Of a stretch of DNA of 62,136 nt, positions 18,603 to 26,714 are shown one piece after another. Location: assembly GCF_003626575.1 (NCBI RefSeq), contig NZ_RBDY01000038.1:1-62136 (forward strand), written 5' to 3'. The notes under the pieces are model-generated. The model was given only the letters and a program-made list of their open reading frames with translations. It was not told the DNA's origin and searched no databases. How positions within the stretch are numbered: position 1 is the first letter of the stretch; the number at the start of each line of letters is the position of its first letter. Made by a program: the position numbers and the translations under genes. This DNA is from Streptomyces radicis (GTDB taxonomy: Bacteria > Actinomycetota > Actinomycetes > Streptomycetales > Streptomycetaceae).

Positions 18603-19861
18603 CCGCCCGCTTCGCGCTCAGCCTGGTCAACGCCGTTGCCTCCCAGCTCGCCGACCCAGGTACGGTCCCGGGCCTGCGGAAACACCGGCAGCATCTCGCC
18701 TACGGCCTGCCCGGCATCGCGCTTCTGCACATCGAACGAGCCGCGCGCGGTATGGGGCCGTGGCGGCACGCCCACGAGTGGCTCGCCGCCGCCTCCGGCC
18801 AGCCGCTCACCAGTGGCCCCCACAGTCATCCCTTCTACGGGATGCCCGCCTTCGCCCACGCCCTGGCCTGCGCCGCCGATCACCTTCCCGGCTCCTACCG
18901 ACGCGCCCTGGACACGTTGGACCGGCAGATCGTCGTGGACGTCAGGCGCCGTCTCGATACCGCGCACCGTCGCATCGACGCCGGATCTCTGCCGCAGCTC
19001 GCCGAGTTCGACGCCATCCGGGGACTGACCGGATACGGCGCCCATCTTCTGCGCCGGGGCCCCGACGGCCCGACCGAACGCGCGGTTCTCGACTACTGCG
19101 TGCGCCTCACCGAACCGATCACCCACAACGACGCGCGCCTGCCGGGCTGGTGGACGCCGACGGGACCTTCCGGCAGACCCGACGACCGATTCCCCGGCGG
19201 GCATGCCAACACCGGCATGGCACACGGCATCGGCGGCGTGCTGGCGCTCCTCGCACTCGCCGCACGGAACGGAACCCTCGTCAACGGCCACCATGCGGCG
19301 CTGCGCACCATCCTGGCCTGGCTGGACCGCTGGCGGGAATGCACGGGCGGCGCAGCGGCCTGGCCGTACTGGGTCGCCCGGGAAGAGCTGCGCAACGGTC
19401 GCCTTGCCCCGTACCGGCCTCGGCGGCCGTCCTGGTGCTATGGCACCGCCGGCCTCGCGCGCGCCCAACAACTCGCCGCCCTCGCCCTCGGCGACACGAA
19501 CCGCCAGATCGACGCGGAGAACGCGCTCGTGGCCGCCCTCGCCGATCCTGACCAGCTGAGGGCCATGACCGACAGCGGCCTGTGCCACGGCTTCGCCGGT
19601 CTCGCTCATGTCGCCGCCCGAGTCGCTGAAGACGCGCACCCCACGACGGTCGGTCAGCTCCGTGCCGCGCTCCAAGTTCCCTTGGCCGCGGTCATTTCGC
19701 CGGGCACGGACCCCGAGCACGTGGCGGGCGCGCTCGTTCAAGACGAGAAGCAGGGCCCCGGACTCCTCGACGGCGCGGCCGGCACAGCCCTGGCGCTCCT
19801 CGCGCCCACCACCGTCACTCCAGCCAGGTCGGCCTGGGACACCTGCCTGCTCATCGCCTGA
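18599..19861 (+). CDS. lanC: Lanthionine synthetase C-like cyclase (LanC)
   Basis: Zinc-dependent cyclase of 420 residues that adds Cys thiols to dehydroamino acids to close (methyl)lanthionine rings. Zinc ligands are Cys280 in SWCYGTAG, and Cys329-His330 in LCHGFAG. Other family repeats are HGIGGVLALLALA and GLLDGAAGTALALL. The GTG start overlaps the lanB stop by three bases, so translation is coupled. It acts in the cytosol on the LanB product. Confidence 0.92.
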   Translation: MTARFALSLVNAVASQLADPGTVPGLRKHRQHLAYGLPGIALLHIERAARGMGPWRHAHEWLAAASGQPLTSGPHSHPFYGMPAFAHALACAADHLPGSYRRALDTLDRQIVVDVRRRLDTAHRRIDAGSLPQLAEFDAIRGLTGYGAHLLRRGPDGPTERAVLDYCVRLTEPITHNDARLPGWWTPTGPSGRPDDRFPGGHANTGMAHGIGGVLALLALAARNGTLVNGHHAALRTILAWLDRWRECTGGAAAWPYWVAREELRNGRLAPYRPRRPSWCYGTAGLARAQQLAALALGDTNRQIDAENALVAALADPDQLRAMTDSGLCHGFAGLAHVAARVAEDAHPTTVGQLRAALQVPLAAVISPGTDPEHVAGALVQDEKQGPGLLDGAAGTALALLAPTTVTPARSAWDTCLLIA

Positions 19862-19887
19862 TCCACCACCGGCCGAAGGAACTCCCC

Positions 19888-21969
19888 ATGCCTCCCCATC
19901 GCTGGCAGCAGCACAGCATCACCTTTCGCGACCGCGAGACCGCCCGGCGCGCCGTCGTCGAACGCATCGGTCCCACCCTGGTCGAGGCCGAGGCCGAAGG
20001 GCAGCTCACCGGGTGGTGGTTCATGAACAAGCAGCCCTGGCCGCTGCGTTACCGCGCCGACAAGCCGTCACCCGCGGTCGAAGCGCTGCTGGGTGATCTC
20101 GTCCGCGACGGCTCGGCCGTGTCCTGCCTGCCCCAGGTCTACGGGCCCGAGGCCGAGGCGTTCGGCGGCTCGGACGGCATGGACGCCGCCCACGCGCTGT
20201 TCCACGACGACTCCCGCCATCTGCTCACTTACTCACCAGGACCGAAACGCCTGGGCCAACGGGAGACCGTCGTCCTGCTGGCGAGCGCCATGATGCGCGG
20301 CGCCGGGCTCGACTGGTTCGAGCAGGGCGACGTGTGGGCCAAGGTAGTCGCCCTTCGGCCGGCCCTCCATCCCCTACCGCCCGAGCGCCGGGGCGAACTG
20401 GCCCCGGCCGTACGGAAGCTCATGTCCGCCGATGCCCGCAGCCTCTGCCGTCCGGACGGCCCGCTCCATGGCCACGAGGGGTGGGTGATCGCCTTCGAAA
20501 GCGCCGGGGCCACGCTCGCCGACCTCGCCAGCGGAGGCGTGCTCACCCGGGGCCTGCGCGCCATCCTCGCCCACCATCTGATCTTTCACGCCAACCGCGC
20601 TGGTCTCCTCCGGGACGACCAAAACGCGCTGTTCACCATCGCACGAGAGGCAGTCATGGGAACGAGTGAACCCACCGCGTCGCGCACCGAGGCGACACCC
20701 AGCGCCGATAGCGTCGGCGCGGTGAAGACCGACACGATCGCCACACCCACGGCGGACGCCGAGCGCCTCCGCAACTCTCTGGTCGACCAGCTCCAGGCGG
20801 ACGGGCATGCCCGCACTCCCGCCGTCGAGGACGCGTTGCGGAGCGTGCCGCGCCACCTGTTCGTGCCTGACGCCTCACTCGAAGACGCGTACGCCAACGC
20901 GCCGGTGCACATCAAGTACGACGCCAACGGCACGTCCATCTCCTGCGCCTCTCAGCCAGGCGTCGTCGCCCTCATGCTGGACCAGCTCGACGCCCAGCCC
21001 GGCGAGCACATCCTCGAACTCGGCGCCGGCACCGGCTACAACGCCGGTCTGCTCGCCCATCTGGTCGGCGCGGGCGGACGGGTGACCACCCTCGATGTCG
21101 ACGACGACCTCGTGGAAGGCGCCCGAGCGCACCTCGCCGCCGCCGGGATCACCAACGTCACAGCCGTGACCCGCGACGGCGCCCTCGGCTTCGCCGAAGG
21201 GGCACCATTCGACCGGATCGTCGCCACGGTGGGCGCGCACGGCGTGCCGCACACCTGGTTGGAGCAGCTCGCGCCCGGCGGCCGACTGCTCGTTCCCCAG
21301 CGTCTCAAGGGCACGGTGTGCCGCTCGGTCGCCTACGAGCAGCGCGACGGCCGATGGCTGTCCCTCGGCAGCGAGATGAACACCTTCATGCCGCTCCGGC
21401 GCGGCATCGCCGACGACGACCGCCGCATCATCCCGCTCAGCGCCGACGGCACCGTCCGGCTCCATGCCCCGGCCGGGCTCAGCCTGGATGCTGACGCCCT
21501 CGCCGGTGTCCTGGATCAGCCGCGCGTTGAGGAGTGGACCGGGATGACGGTCCGCGCCATGGAGTCGCCGGAGTGGATGGAGCTGTTCGTCACGTGTTCC
21601 CTCCCCTCCGGCCTGATGCGGATGCTGTTCCCGCAAACCGCCAAGGGCGGCCTGCTCACCGATGACCCCTACCCCTCGTCCACCGCCACCGTCGACAAGG
21701 GAGCCCTGACCTACCTGGCCAGGCGCCCGTCGGACAGGAAGACACCGGAGGGCGACAAGCTCTGGGAGTTCGGAGTCATCGGCCACGGCCCCGGCAGCGA
21801 CGCGTTGGCCGCGAGGGTGGCCGACGCCATCCGCACCTGGGACCAGGAATTCCGCAGTCGAGAGGCCACGTTCGAGATCCAGGCCCTGGACGCCCCGGCA
21901 ATCGAACAGCGCCCCGGTCTCTTCGCCCTCGACACCTTGCTGAACCGGATCGTCGTCGACTGGCAGTGA
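19888..21969 (+). CDS. FxLD-system methyltransferase with SpaB-C-like domain
   Basis: Two-domain protein of 693 residues. Residues 1-255 resemble the thiopeptide-type/SpaB-C elimination domain (RWQQHSITFRDRE..RRAVVERIGPTLVEAEA). An acidic, Ala/Thr-rich linker follows at about 256-290. Residues ~295-690 are PCMT-like: LRSVPRHLFVPD, then SAM motif I ILELGAGTGYNAG at about 372-384. This matches the methyltransferase always found in FxLD systems. By analogy with LanS-type enzymes it may methylate an Asp side chain of the peptide and so drive succinimide or isoaspartate formation; the Asp44-Asp45 pair is the obvious candidate. That last step is inference. It starts 26 bases after lanC. Confidence 0.85.
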   Translation: MPPHRWQQHSITFRDRETARRAVVERIGPTLVEAEAEGQLTGWWFMNKQPWPLRYRADKPSPAVEALLGDLVRDGSAVSCLPQVYGPEAEAFGGSDGMDAAHALFHDDSRHLLTYSPGPKRLGQRETVVLLASAMMRGAGLDWFEQGDVWAKVVALRPALHPLPPERRGELAPAVRKLMSADARSLCRPDGPLHGHEGWVIAFESAGATLADLASGGVLTRGLRAILAHHLIFHANRAGLLRDDQNALFTIAREAVMGTSEPTASRTEATPSADSVGAVKTDTIATPTADAERLRNSLVDQLQADGHARTPAVEDALRSVPRHLFVPDASLEDAYANAPVHIKYDANGTSISCASQPGVVALMLDQLDAQPGEHILELGAGTGYNAGLLAHLVGAGGRVTTLDVDDDLVEGARAHLAAAGITNVTAVTRDGALGFAEGAPFDRIVATVGAHGVPHTWLEQLAPGGRLLVPQRLKGTVCRSVAYEQRDGRWLSLGSEMNTFMPLRRGIADDDRRIIPLSADGTVRLHAPAGLSLDADALAGVLDQPRVEEWTGMTVRAMESPEWMELFVTCSLPSGLMRMLFPQTAKGGLLTDDPYPSSTATVDKGALTYLARRPSDRKTPEGDKLWEFGVIGHGPGSDALAARVADAIRTWDQEFRSREATFEIQALDAPAIEQRPGLFALDTLLNRIVVDWQ

Positions 21970-21987
21970 CACCTGAGGTGTAGTGAT

Positions 21988-22019
21988 CGGTGCCCGCCAG
22001 CGCCCGGCGGCGGGCACCG
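21988..22019 (+). terminator. Hairpin after the methyltransferase gene
   Basis: CGGTGCCCGCC (21988-21998) pairs perfectly with 22009-22019 around a 10-base loop. No T run follows. It may attenuate reading into the TPR gene. Confidence 0.55.
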
Positions 22020-22058
22020 TCGCCACAGCAAGCCCGTACTCCCACCCCGGGGGACAAC

Positions 22059-23168
22059 ATGGACCCGCACGGCCCCATAGCCCGGCGCTTCCCGCTCGTC
22101 GCCCGCTTCCGCCCCGCGTGCCTGCCCCTGCGGGAACGTGTGCGGAGCCTCGTCGAACTCGCTGACAGCGCGGTGCGGCAGGGCGACCAGGGTCTCGCAT
22201 CGGCCGTCTACAACCAGGCGGCGCTCATCGCCTCCGACCTTGGTCTTCCCGACTTGGCGCGCGAGATGTGCCACCAGCACGCCGCCGCCTACCTCCGTGC
22301 CTGCCCCCTGCCCGGCATGAGCGCGATCCGAGGTCTCGAACCGGTCGTCAACCTCGCCCGCCTTCGGATTCGCGCCGGCCGCGCGGACGAGGGACGTCGA
22401 CGACTGCTTGCCCTCCATGAGGCGGTCGAAGCGAGCGCGGCTGCGCGGTTCGAAGGCATCGCGGTCCCGGCGGATCTCACCTCGACCGACGAGGACCACC
22501 ACGAGGTCCGGGGGTGGTTGTGGCGTGTGCTCCTCGCCGACGGCACCCGCAGCCTCACCACCGAGGGCCGTTGGAGCGAGGCCCTGGCGCACATCGAGGC
22601 TCACCGCGGAGTGGGGCAACGGATGCTCGACGGGCGTCAGGTGGCCGTACTCGCCGCGCTCGTCGCGGGCAAAACGGAAGCAGCCGCTGCTCTCCTCGCC
22701 GCCACGCTGCCCGGCGACCGATGGGAACAGGACGTCACGGCCTGTCTGACGGTCCTGTGCCGCCGCGACGCCGGGCAGTCGGCCGACGGGGAACTGGCGG
22801 ACCTGGTCACCGCCTTTCTTGAGCGGCAGGCCGAACCTGGGATGACCGTCTTCGCCATCCGACTCGGCCTCACGGTTCTCGGCCTGATCGACTCGGCCAC
22901 TTCGCCCGCCGCGCACCGCGTCGTCGAAGATCTCCACCACAGGACGGTGGAAGCCCAGGACGGTTACGCGGCACGCGAGACTCTGGCGCACCCGCTGTTC
23001 ACCGCGCTCGCCACGGAACGGCAGGCGGAGGACTGCCGTGCGCTGGTACGCGCCTGCGGCCTCAACTCAGGAATCCTCTCGGACGAGCTGCGAGGGGAGC
23101 TGACGGCGGCCCTGCACACCAGCAACCTTGTGGTCCGGGAAAGCCTGGCGCGTTCTTCCGATCCCTGA
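22059..23168 (+). CDS. Helical TPR-like protein at the end of the FxLD locus
   Basis: Protein of 369 residues made of alpha-helical repeats (for example RSLVELADSAVRQGDQGLA, then AALIASDLGLPDLAREMC), with no catalytic motif. Similar proteins end FxLD loci in streptomycetes, so a role as adaptor or in immunity is possible but unproven. The ATG at 22059 is preferred because GGGGG lies shortly upstream and the protein body begins there; a longer reading from 21990 would run through the hairpin. It is the last gene before the tRNA-Arg flank. Confidence 0.65.
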   Translation: MDPHGPIARRFPLVARFRPACLPLRERVRSLVELADSAVRQGDQGLASAVYNQAALIASDLGLPDLAREMCHQHAAAYLRACPLPGMSAIRGLEPVVNLARLRIRAGRADEGRRRLLALHEAVEASAAARFEGIAVPADLTSTDEDHHEVRGWLWRVLLADGTRSLTTEGRWSEALAHIEAHRGVGQRMLDGRQVAVLAALVAGKTEAAAALLAATLPGDRWEQDVTACLTVLCRRDAGQSADGELADLVTAFLERQAEPGMTVFAIRLGLTVLGLIDSATSPAAHRVVEDLHHRTVEAQDGYAARETLAHPLFTALATERQAEDCRALVRACGLNSGILSDELRGELTAALHTSNLVVRESLARSSDP

Positions 23169-23500
23169 CGTGACCCATCACGGAGAGGGCGAGGCGGTGG
23201 TCAGCGCCGACGTGCGTTCGACGGTTGTGCGGTGAGGACGGACGCCGGGCCGTTGGGCATCTGCGCCGCGGTGAGCCTCCGCACGCGCCAGATCAGTACG
23301 CGTGCCGGGTGGCGGGCGTCCTCCAGGGCGCGCTGATCAACGGCCCGGCTCGTACCGCGTGCTCGCGCCACCGCGAGAGACGCCACTTTCGAGGGGGAGC
23401 CCGAGCCCGACAACACGGGAGGGCCCGTGCCGGGTGATGTCGATCCGTCGGGCGATGTTCGGGAGATCAACTCCCCGTCCGTTCACGCACCACGCACGCG
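23169..23500. other. Gene-poor stretch left of tRNA-Arg
   Basis: No convincing intact gene. A minus-strand frame (23,201-23,470) contains a protein-like segment (ALEDARHPARVLIWRVRRLTAAQ) without a usable start, possibly a decayed gene. This is where an integrated element would be expected to join the tRNA. Confidence 0.4.
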
Positions 23501-23532
23501 AACGCCCCGGACCGGTCCCGGTCCGGGGCGTT
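23501..23532 (-). terminator. Terminator hairpin of tRNA-Arg
   Basis: AACGCCCCGGACCGG (23501-23515) pairs perfectly with 23518-23532. It lies 8 bases past the 3' end of the minus-strand tRNA gene. Confidence 0.75.
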
Positions 23533-23540
23533 CACACACG

Positions 23541-23613
23541 TGCCCCAGGCAGGATTCGAACCTGCGACACCCGCTTTAGGAGAGCGGTGCTCTATCCCCT
23601 GAGCTACTGAGGC
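23541..23613 (-). tRNA. tRNA-Arg (anticodon CCU)
   Basis: On the minus strand a 73-base cloverleaf is readable. The acceptor GCCTCAG pairs with CTGGGGC and is followed by discriminator A. The anticodon stem CCGCT/AGCGG holds loop CTCCTAA, so the anticodon is CCU. The T-loop is GTTCGAATC. CCA is not encoded. It decodes the rare AGG codon. Its 3' end faces the accessory region on the left, the usual orientation for site-specific integration into tRNA genes. Confidence 0.95.
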
Positions 23614-23641
23614 CGGGCTCGGCCCAGTGTAGCGGGGTCGG

Positions 23642-24610
23642 TCATGTGCGGGTGGTCAGGAGGAGGGCGAAGCGGGATTGGGGGTCGGTCCACCAGTGGG
23701 TCGGGGGGAGGCCCGCGCGGGTCAGCTCCTCGGTCAGCGGCTCCCGCCGGAACTTGGCCGAGATCTCCGTCAGGATGTCCTCGCCGCGCCCGAACTCCGC
23801 GGTGAGGTTCAGGTCGTGGATCTCCACGGAGTGGCTCACGCGGGCGCGCAGCCGCATCTCCACGCGCTCCGCCTCGGCGTTCCAGATCGCCTTGTGGTCG
23901 AACGCGCCCAGGTCGAACGTCGCGTGCAGCTCGCGGTTGAGGACGCGGAGGACGTTCTTGTTGAACGCCGCCGTCACGCCCTGGTCGTCGTCGTAGGCCC
24001 GGATCAGCGCCGAGGGCTCCTTCACCAGGTCGACGCCAAGGAGCAGCGCGTCGCCCTCGTGGGTCAGGACGGAGCGCAGGCGCGCGAGGAACGCGGCGCG
24101 CTGGTCCGGGGTGAGGTTGCCGAGGGTGGAGCCGAGGAACGCCACGAGCCGCGGCCCCGCGCCCGGCAGGGGGAGGTCCGTCTCGAAGTCGGCGACCGTC
24201 GCGGCGATCGACAGGTCGGGGTAGTCGCGGCACAGGCTCTCCGCCGCGCCCTCGAGGGTGGTGTCGCTCACATCCACCGGCGCGTAGAGCTTGAGCGTGC
24301 CCGCCTCGGTCAGGGCGTCCAGCAGGACGCGGGTCTTCTCCGAGGTGCCCGAGCCCAGCTCGACCAGGGTGCGGGCGCCGGTCAGCTCGGCTATCTCGGC
24401 GGCGTGGGCGCGCAGGATCTGCTTCTCGGCGCGCGCCAGATAGTACTCGGGGAGCCGCGTGATGCGGTCGAACAGGACGCTGCCGTGGGCGTCGTAGAAC
24501 CACTTGGGCGGCAGCGTGCGGGGCCGTTCGGTGAACGCGGTCCCGGCGTCGGCGCGCAGGGCGCGGGCCGCGTGGTCGGCGGGCAGGCGGTTGTCGAGGG
24601 TGATGCGCAT
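23642..24610 (-). CDS. egtD: L-histidine N-alpha-methyltransferase EgtD
   Basis: SAM-dependent enzyme (322 residues) that trimethylates histidine to hercynine, the first committed step of ergothioneine synthesis. The family N-terminus is visible (LPPKWFYDAHGSVLFDRITRLPEYYLARAE). The SAM site is LVELGSGTSEKTR at about 81-93, and LVAFLGSTLGNLTPDQR follows later. It is the last gene of the minus-strand egtABCD run, 32 bases after egtC. Length is normal for the family. Confidence 0.95.
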   Translation of the reverse strand: MRITLDNRLPADHAARALRADAGTAFTERPRTLPPKWFYDAHGSVLFDRITRLPEYYLARAEKQILRAHAAEIAELTGARTLVELGSGTSEKTRVLLDALTEAGTLKLYAPVDVSDTTLEGAAESLCRDYPDLSIAATVADFETDLPLPGAGPRLVAFLGSTLGNLTPDQRAAFLARLRSVLTHEGDALLLGVDLVKEPSALIRAYDDDQGVTAAFNKNVLRVLNRELHATFDLGAFDHKAIWNAEAERVEMRLRARVSHSVEIHDLNLTAEFGRGEDILTEISAKFRREPLTEELTRAGLPPTHWWTDPQSRFALLLTTRT

Positions 24611-24642
24611 CCGGGAAATCCCTTCACTCGAACGTCACACGG

Positions 24643-25395
24643 TCACAGGGGCTCGATCTCCGTGGTGCGGGTGGTGGCCAGGAGCAGGGAGTGGTCGGGG
24701 ACCTCGCGCCAGCCGGGCTCGTCGGGGGCGGGTTCGGACGCGACGGTGATCTCGTCGGACACGGCGCGGTACCAGAGGCTGTTGCCGTGCCGGGTCGCGG
24801 CGATCGCGTGGCCGTCGGTCATCAGGAGGTTGAGGCGCGCGGTGGGGCGCGCGGTGGTGGTGCGGCGGACGACGTCGGCGAGCGCCTCGCCGAGCGGGCG
24901 GCCCACGGCGAGGCGGCGCGCCGTCATCGCGCACAGCAGGGCGGAGTCGCTGCGGGCCTCCATACCGAGCAACTCCGCGGCCGTCAGCGGCTCGTCGGTG
25001 TCGGCGGGCAGCAACTCCCAGCGCGGCACCGAGCCGTTGTGGCTGAACAGCCAGCGGCCGAGCGCGAACGGCGCCGAGGCCGCCTCGTCGTGGCTGGTGC
25101 CGGGGGTGGCGGCGCGGACGGCGGCGAGAACGGCCCCGCTGTGGATCACCGCGGCGAGCCCTGGCAGGTTGGCGTCGGCCCAGATGGGCACGGAGCGGCG
25201 GTAACGCACCGGGCCCGCGCCGTTGCCCGGGGGGTACCAGCCGATGCCGAAGCCATCGGCGTTGACCGTGGGCGCCTCCGCCTGCTGGGGGGCGTGCGCC
25301 GGCGCGTAGGACTGCTCGTAGAGGCTGTGCGCCGGGTCGGTCAGCAGCTCGGCGAGCGGGCGCGGCGGGCCGAGATAGGCCAGGTGGCGGCACAT
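24643..25395 (-). CDS. egtC: Gamma-glutamyl-hercynylcysteine sulfoxide hydrolase EgtC
   Basis: Class II glutamine amidotransferase-fold hydrolase (250 residues) that removes glutamate from gamma-glutamyl-hercynylcysteine sulfoxide. The nucleophile is Cys2 (MCRHLAYLG), exposed after removal of Met1. NADGFGIGWY and the LFSHNGS motif are also present. The ATG shares one base with the TGA of egtB (TGATG), so the pair is coupled. Confidence 0.95.
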   Translation of the reverse strand: MCRHLAYLGPPRPLAELLTDPAHSLYEQSYAPAHAPQQAEAPTVNADGFGIGWYPPGNGAGPVRYRRSVPIWADANLPGLAAVIHSGAVLAAVRAATPGTSHDEAASAPFALGRWLFSHNGSVPRWELLPADTDEPLTAAELLGMEARSDSALLCAMTARRLAVGRPLGEALADVVRRTTTARPTARLNLLMTDGHAIAATRHGNSLWYRAVSDEITVASEPAPDEPGWREVPDHSLLLATTRTTEIEPL

Positions 25396-26714
25396 CAGCC
25401 CGGCTCCGCGCCCCGGCAGGTGCGGAAGCCCGCGAAGATCTGGCGTCTGACGGGGAAGTCCCAGTTGCGGAAGGTGGCCCGGCACGCGACGGGGTCGGTG
25501 CCGAACGAGCCGCCGCGCAGCACCTTGTGGAGCGCGCCGAAGAACACCTGGCTGTACTCGCGGTAGGGGTGCGCGGCGAAGCCGGGGTAGCCGGTGAAGT
25601 CGGTGGCGGTCCACTCCCATACGTCGCCCAGGAGTTGGCGGGCGCCGCAGGGCGCGGCGCCCGCGGGGTAGGACCCGGCGGGGGCGGGCCTGAGGTGGCG
25701 CTGGCCGAGGTTGGCGTGCGCGGGGTCGGGCGCGTCGTCGCCCCAGGGGTAGCGCCGTGAGCGGCCCGTGGCGGGGTCGTGGCGGGCGGCCTTCTCCCAC
25801 TCGGCCTCGGTGGGCAGCCGCCGCCCGGCCCAGCGGGCGTAGGCGTCGGCCTCGAACCACGAGACGTGCAGCACCGGTTCGTCCGGCGGAACGGGCTCGG
25901 TGACGCCGAAGCGGCGGCGCACCCATCCCGAGCCGTCGCGGCGCCAGAACGCGGGGGCCGCGAGGTCGGCGCGCTTGCGGTGCAGCCAGCCGTCGGGCTG
26001 CCACCAGCGGGGGTCGTCGTAGCCGCCGTCGTCGATGAACTCCTGGTAGGCGGCGTTGGTCACGGGCACGGTGTCGAGCCAGAAGTCCTGGACGTCGACG
26101 GGGTGGGCGGGGCGTTCGTTGTCCAGGGCCCAGGGGTCGCCGGTGGCGCCCATGGTGAACGGCCCTCCGGGGACGAGGACTTCGCGCGGCAGCGGGGTGG
26201 CGGGCGCGGTGCGCGGCGGGGGTGGCGCGTTCAACACGGCGGCGCCGCGGCGCAGTTGGTGGGTGGCGAGCATGGTCTCGTCGTGCTGCTGCTCGTGTTG
26301 GGCGATCATGCCGAACAGGAAGCCGTCGCCCGGGTCGGGCGCGGAGGCGAGCACGTCGAGGGCCTGGTCGCGGACGCCCGCGAGATAGCGGCGGGCGTCG
26401 GATGGGCGCAGCAGCGGCAGCGCGGGGCGGTCGGCGCGGCGGTGCCTGAACGCGTCGTAGAGCGGGTCGAGATCGGGGCGGAGCGCGGGCCTGCCGCCCG
26501 CGCGGCGCACGAGCCACAGCTCCTCCTGGTTGCCGATGTGCGCCATGTCCCACACCAGGGGGGACATCAACGGCGAGTGCTGCGCGGTGAGTTCGGGCTC
26601 GGGCAGGCAGTCGGTGAGGGCCTGGGTGCGGCGGCGCGCGGTGGACAGGGCGATGCGGGCCCGTTCGCGGACGGGGATGACGGTCGTTTCCGGGGCGAGG
26701 GTGTGCTCACTCAT
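25395..26714 (-). CDS. egtB: Ergothioneine sulfoxide synthase EgtB
   Basis: Iron(II)-dependent enzyme (439 residues) that joins hercynine and gamma-glutamylcysteine with O2 to form the sulfoxide. The N-terminal DinB-like half has the iron-ligand motif QHEQQHDETML. The C-terminal half is a formylglycine-generating-enzyme/sulfatase-modifying fold: PGGPFTMGA, WFEADAYARWAGRRLPTEAEWEKAAR, then GDVWEWTATDFTGYPGF. The ATG at 26714 overlaps the egtA stop by four bases. Confidence 0.95.
   Translation of the reverse strand: MSEHTLAPETTVIPVRERARIALSTARRRTQALTDCLPEPELTAQHSPLMSPLVWDMAHIGNQEELWLVRRAGGRPALRPDLDPLYDAFRHRRADRPALPLLRPSDARRYLAGVRDQALDVLASAPDPGDGFLFGMIAQHEQQHDETMLATHQLRRGAAVLNAPPPPRTAPATPLPREVLVPGGPFTMGATGDPWALDNERPAHPVDVQDFWLDTVPVTNAAYQEFIDDGGYDDPRWWQPDGWLHRKRADLAAPAFWRRDGSGWVRRRFGVTEPVPPDEPVLHVSWFEADAYARWAGRRLPTEAEWEKAARHDPATGRSRRYPWGDDAPDPAHANLGQRHLRPAPAGSYPAGAAPCGARQLLGDVWEWTATDFTGYPGFAAHPYREYSQVFFGALHKVLRGGSFGTDPVACRATFRNWDFPVRRQIFAGFRTCRGAEPG

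Noticed and set aside
1..23540. Integrase or second att copy for the island
   Set aside because: No tyrosine or serine recombinase motif and no second tRNA-Arg 3' end was found, so the island model stays inference.
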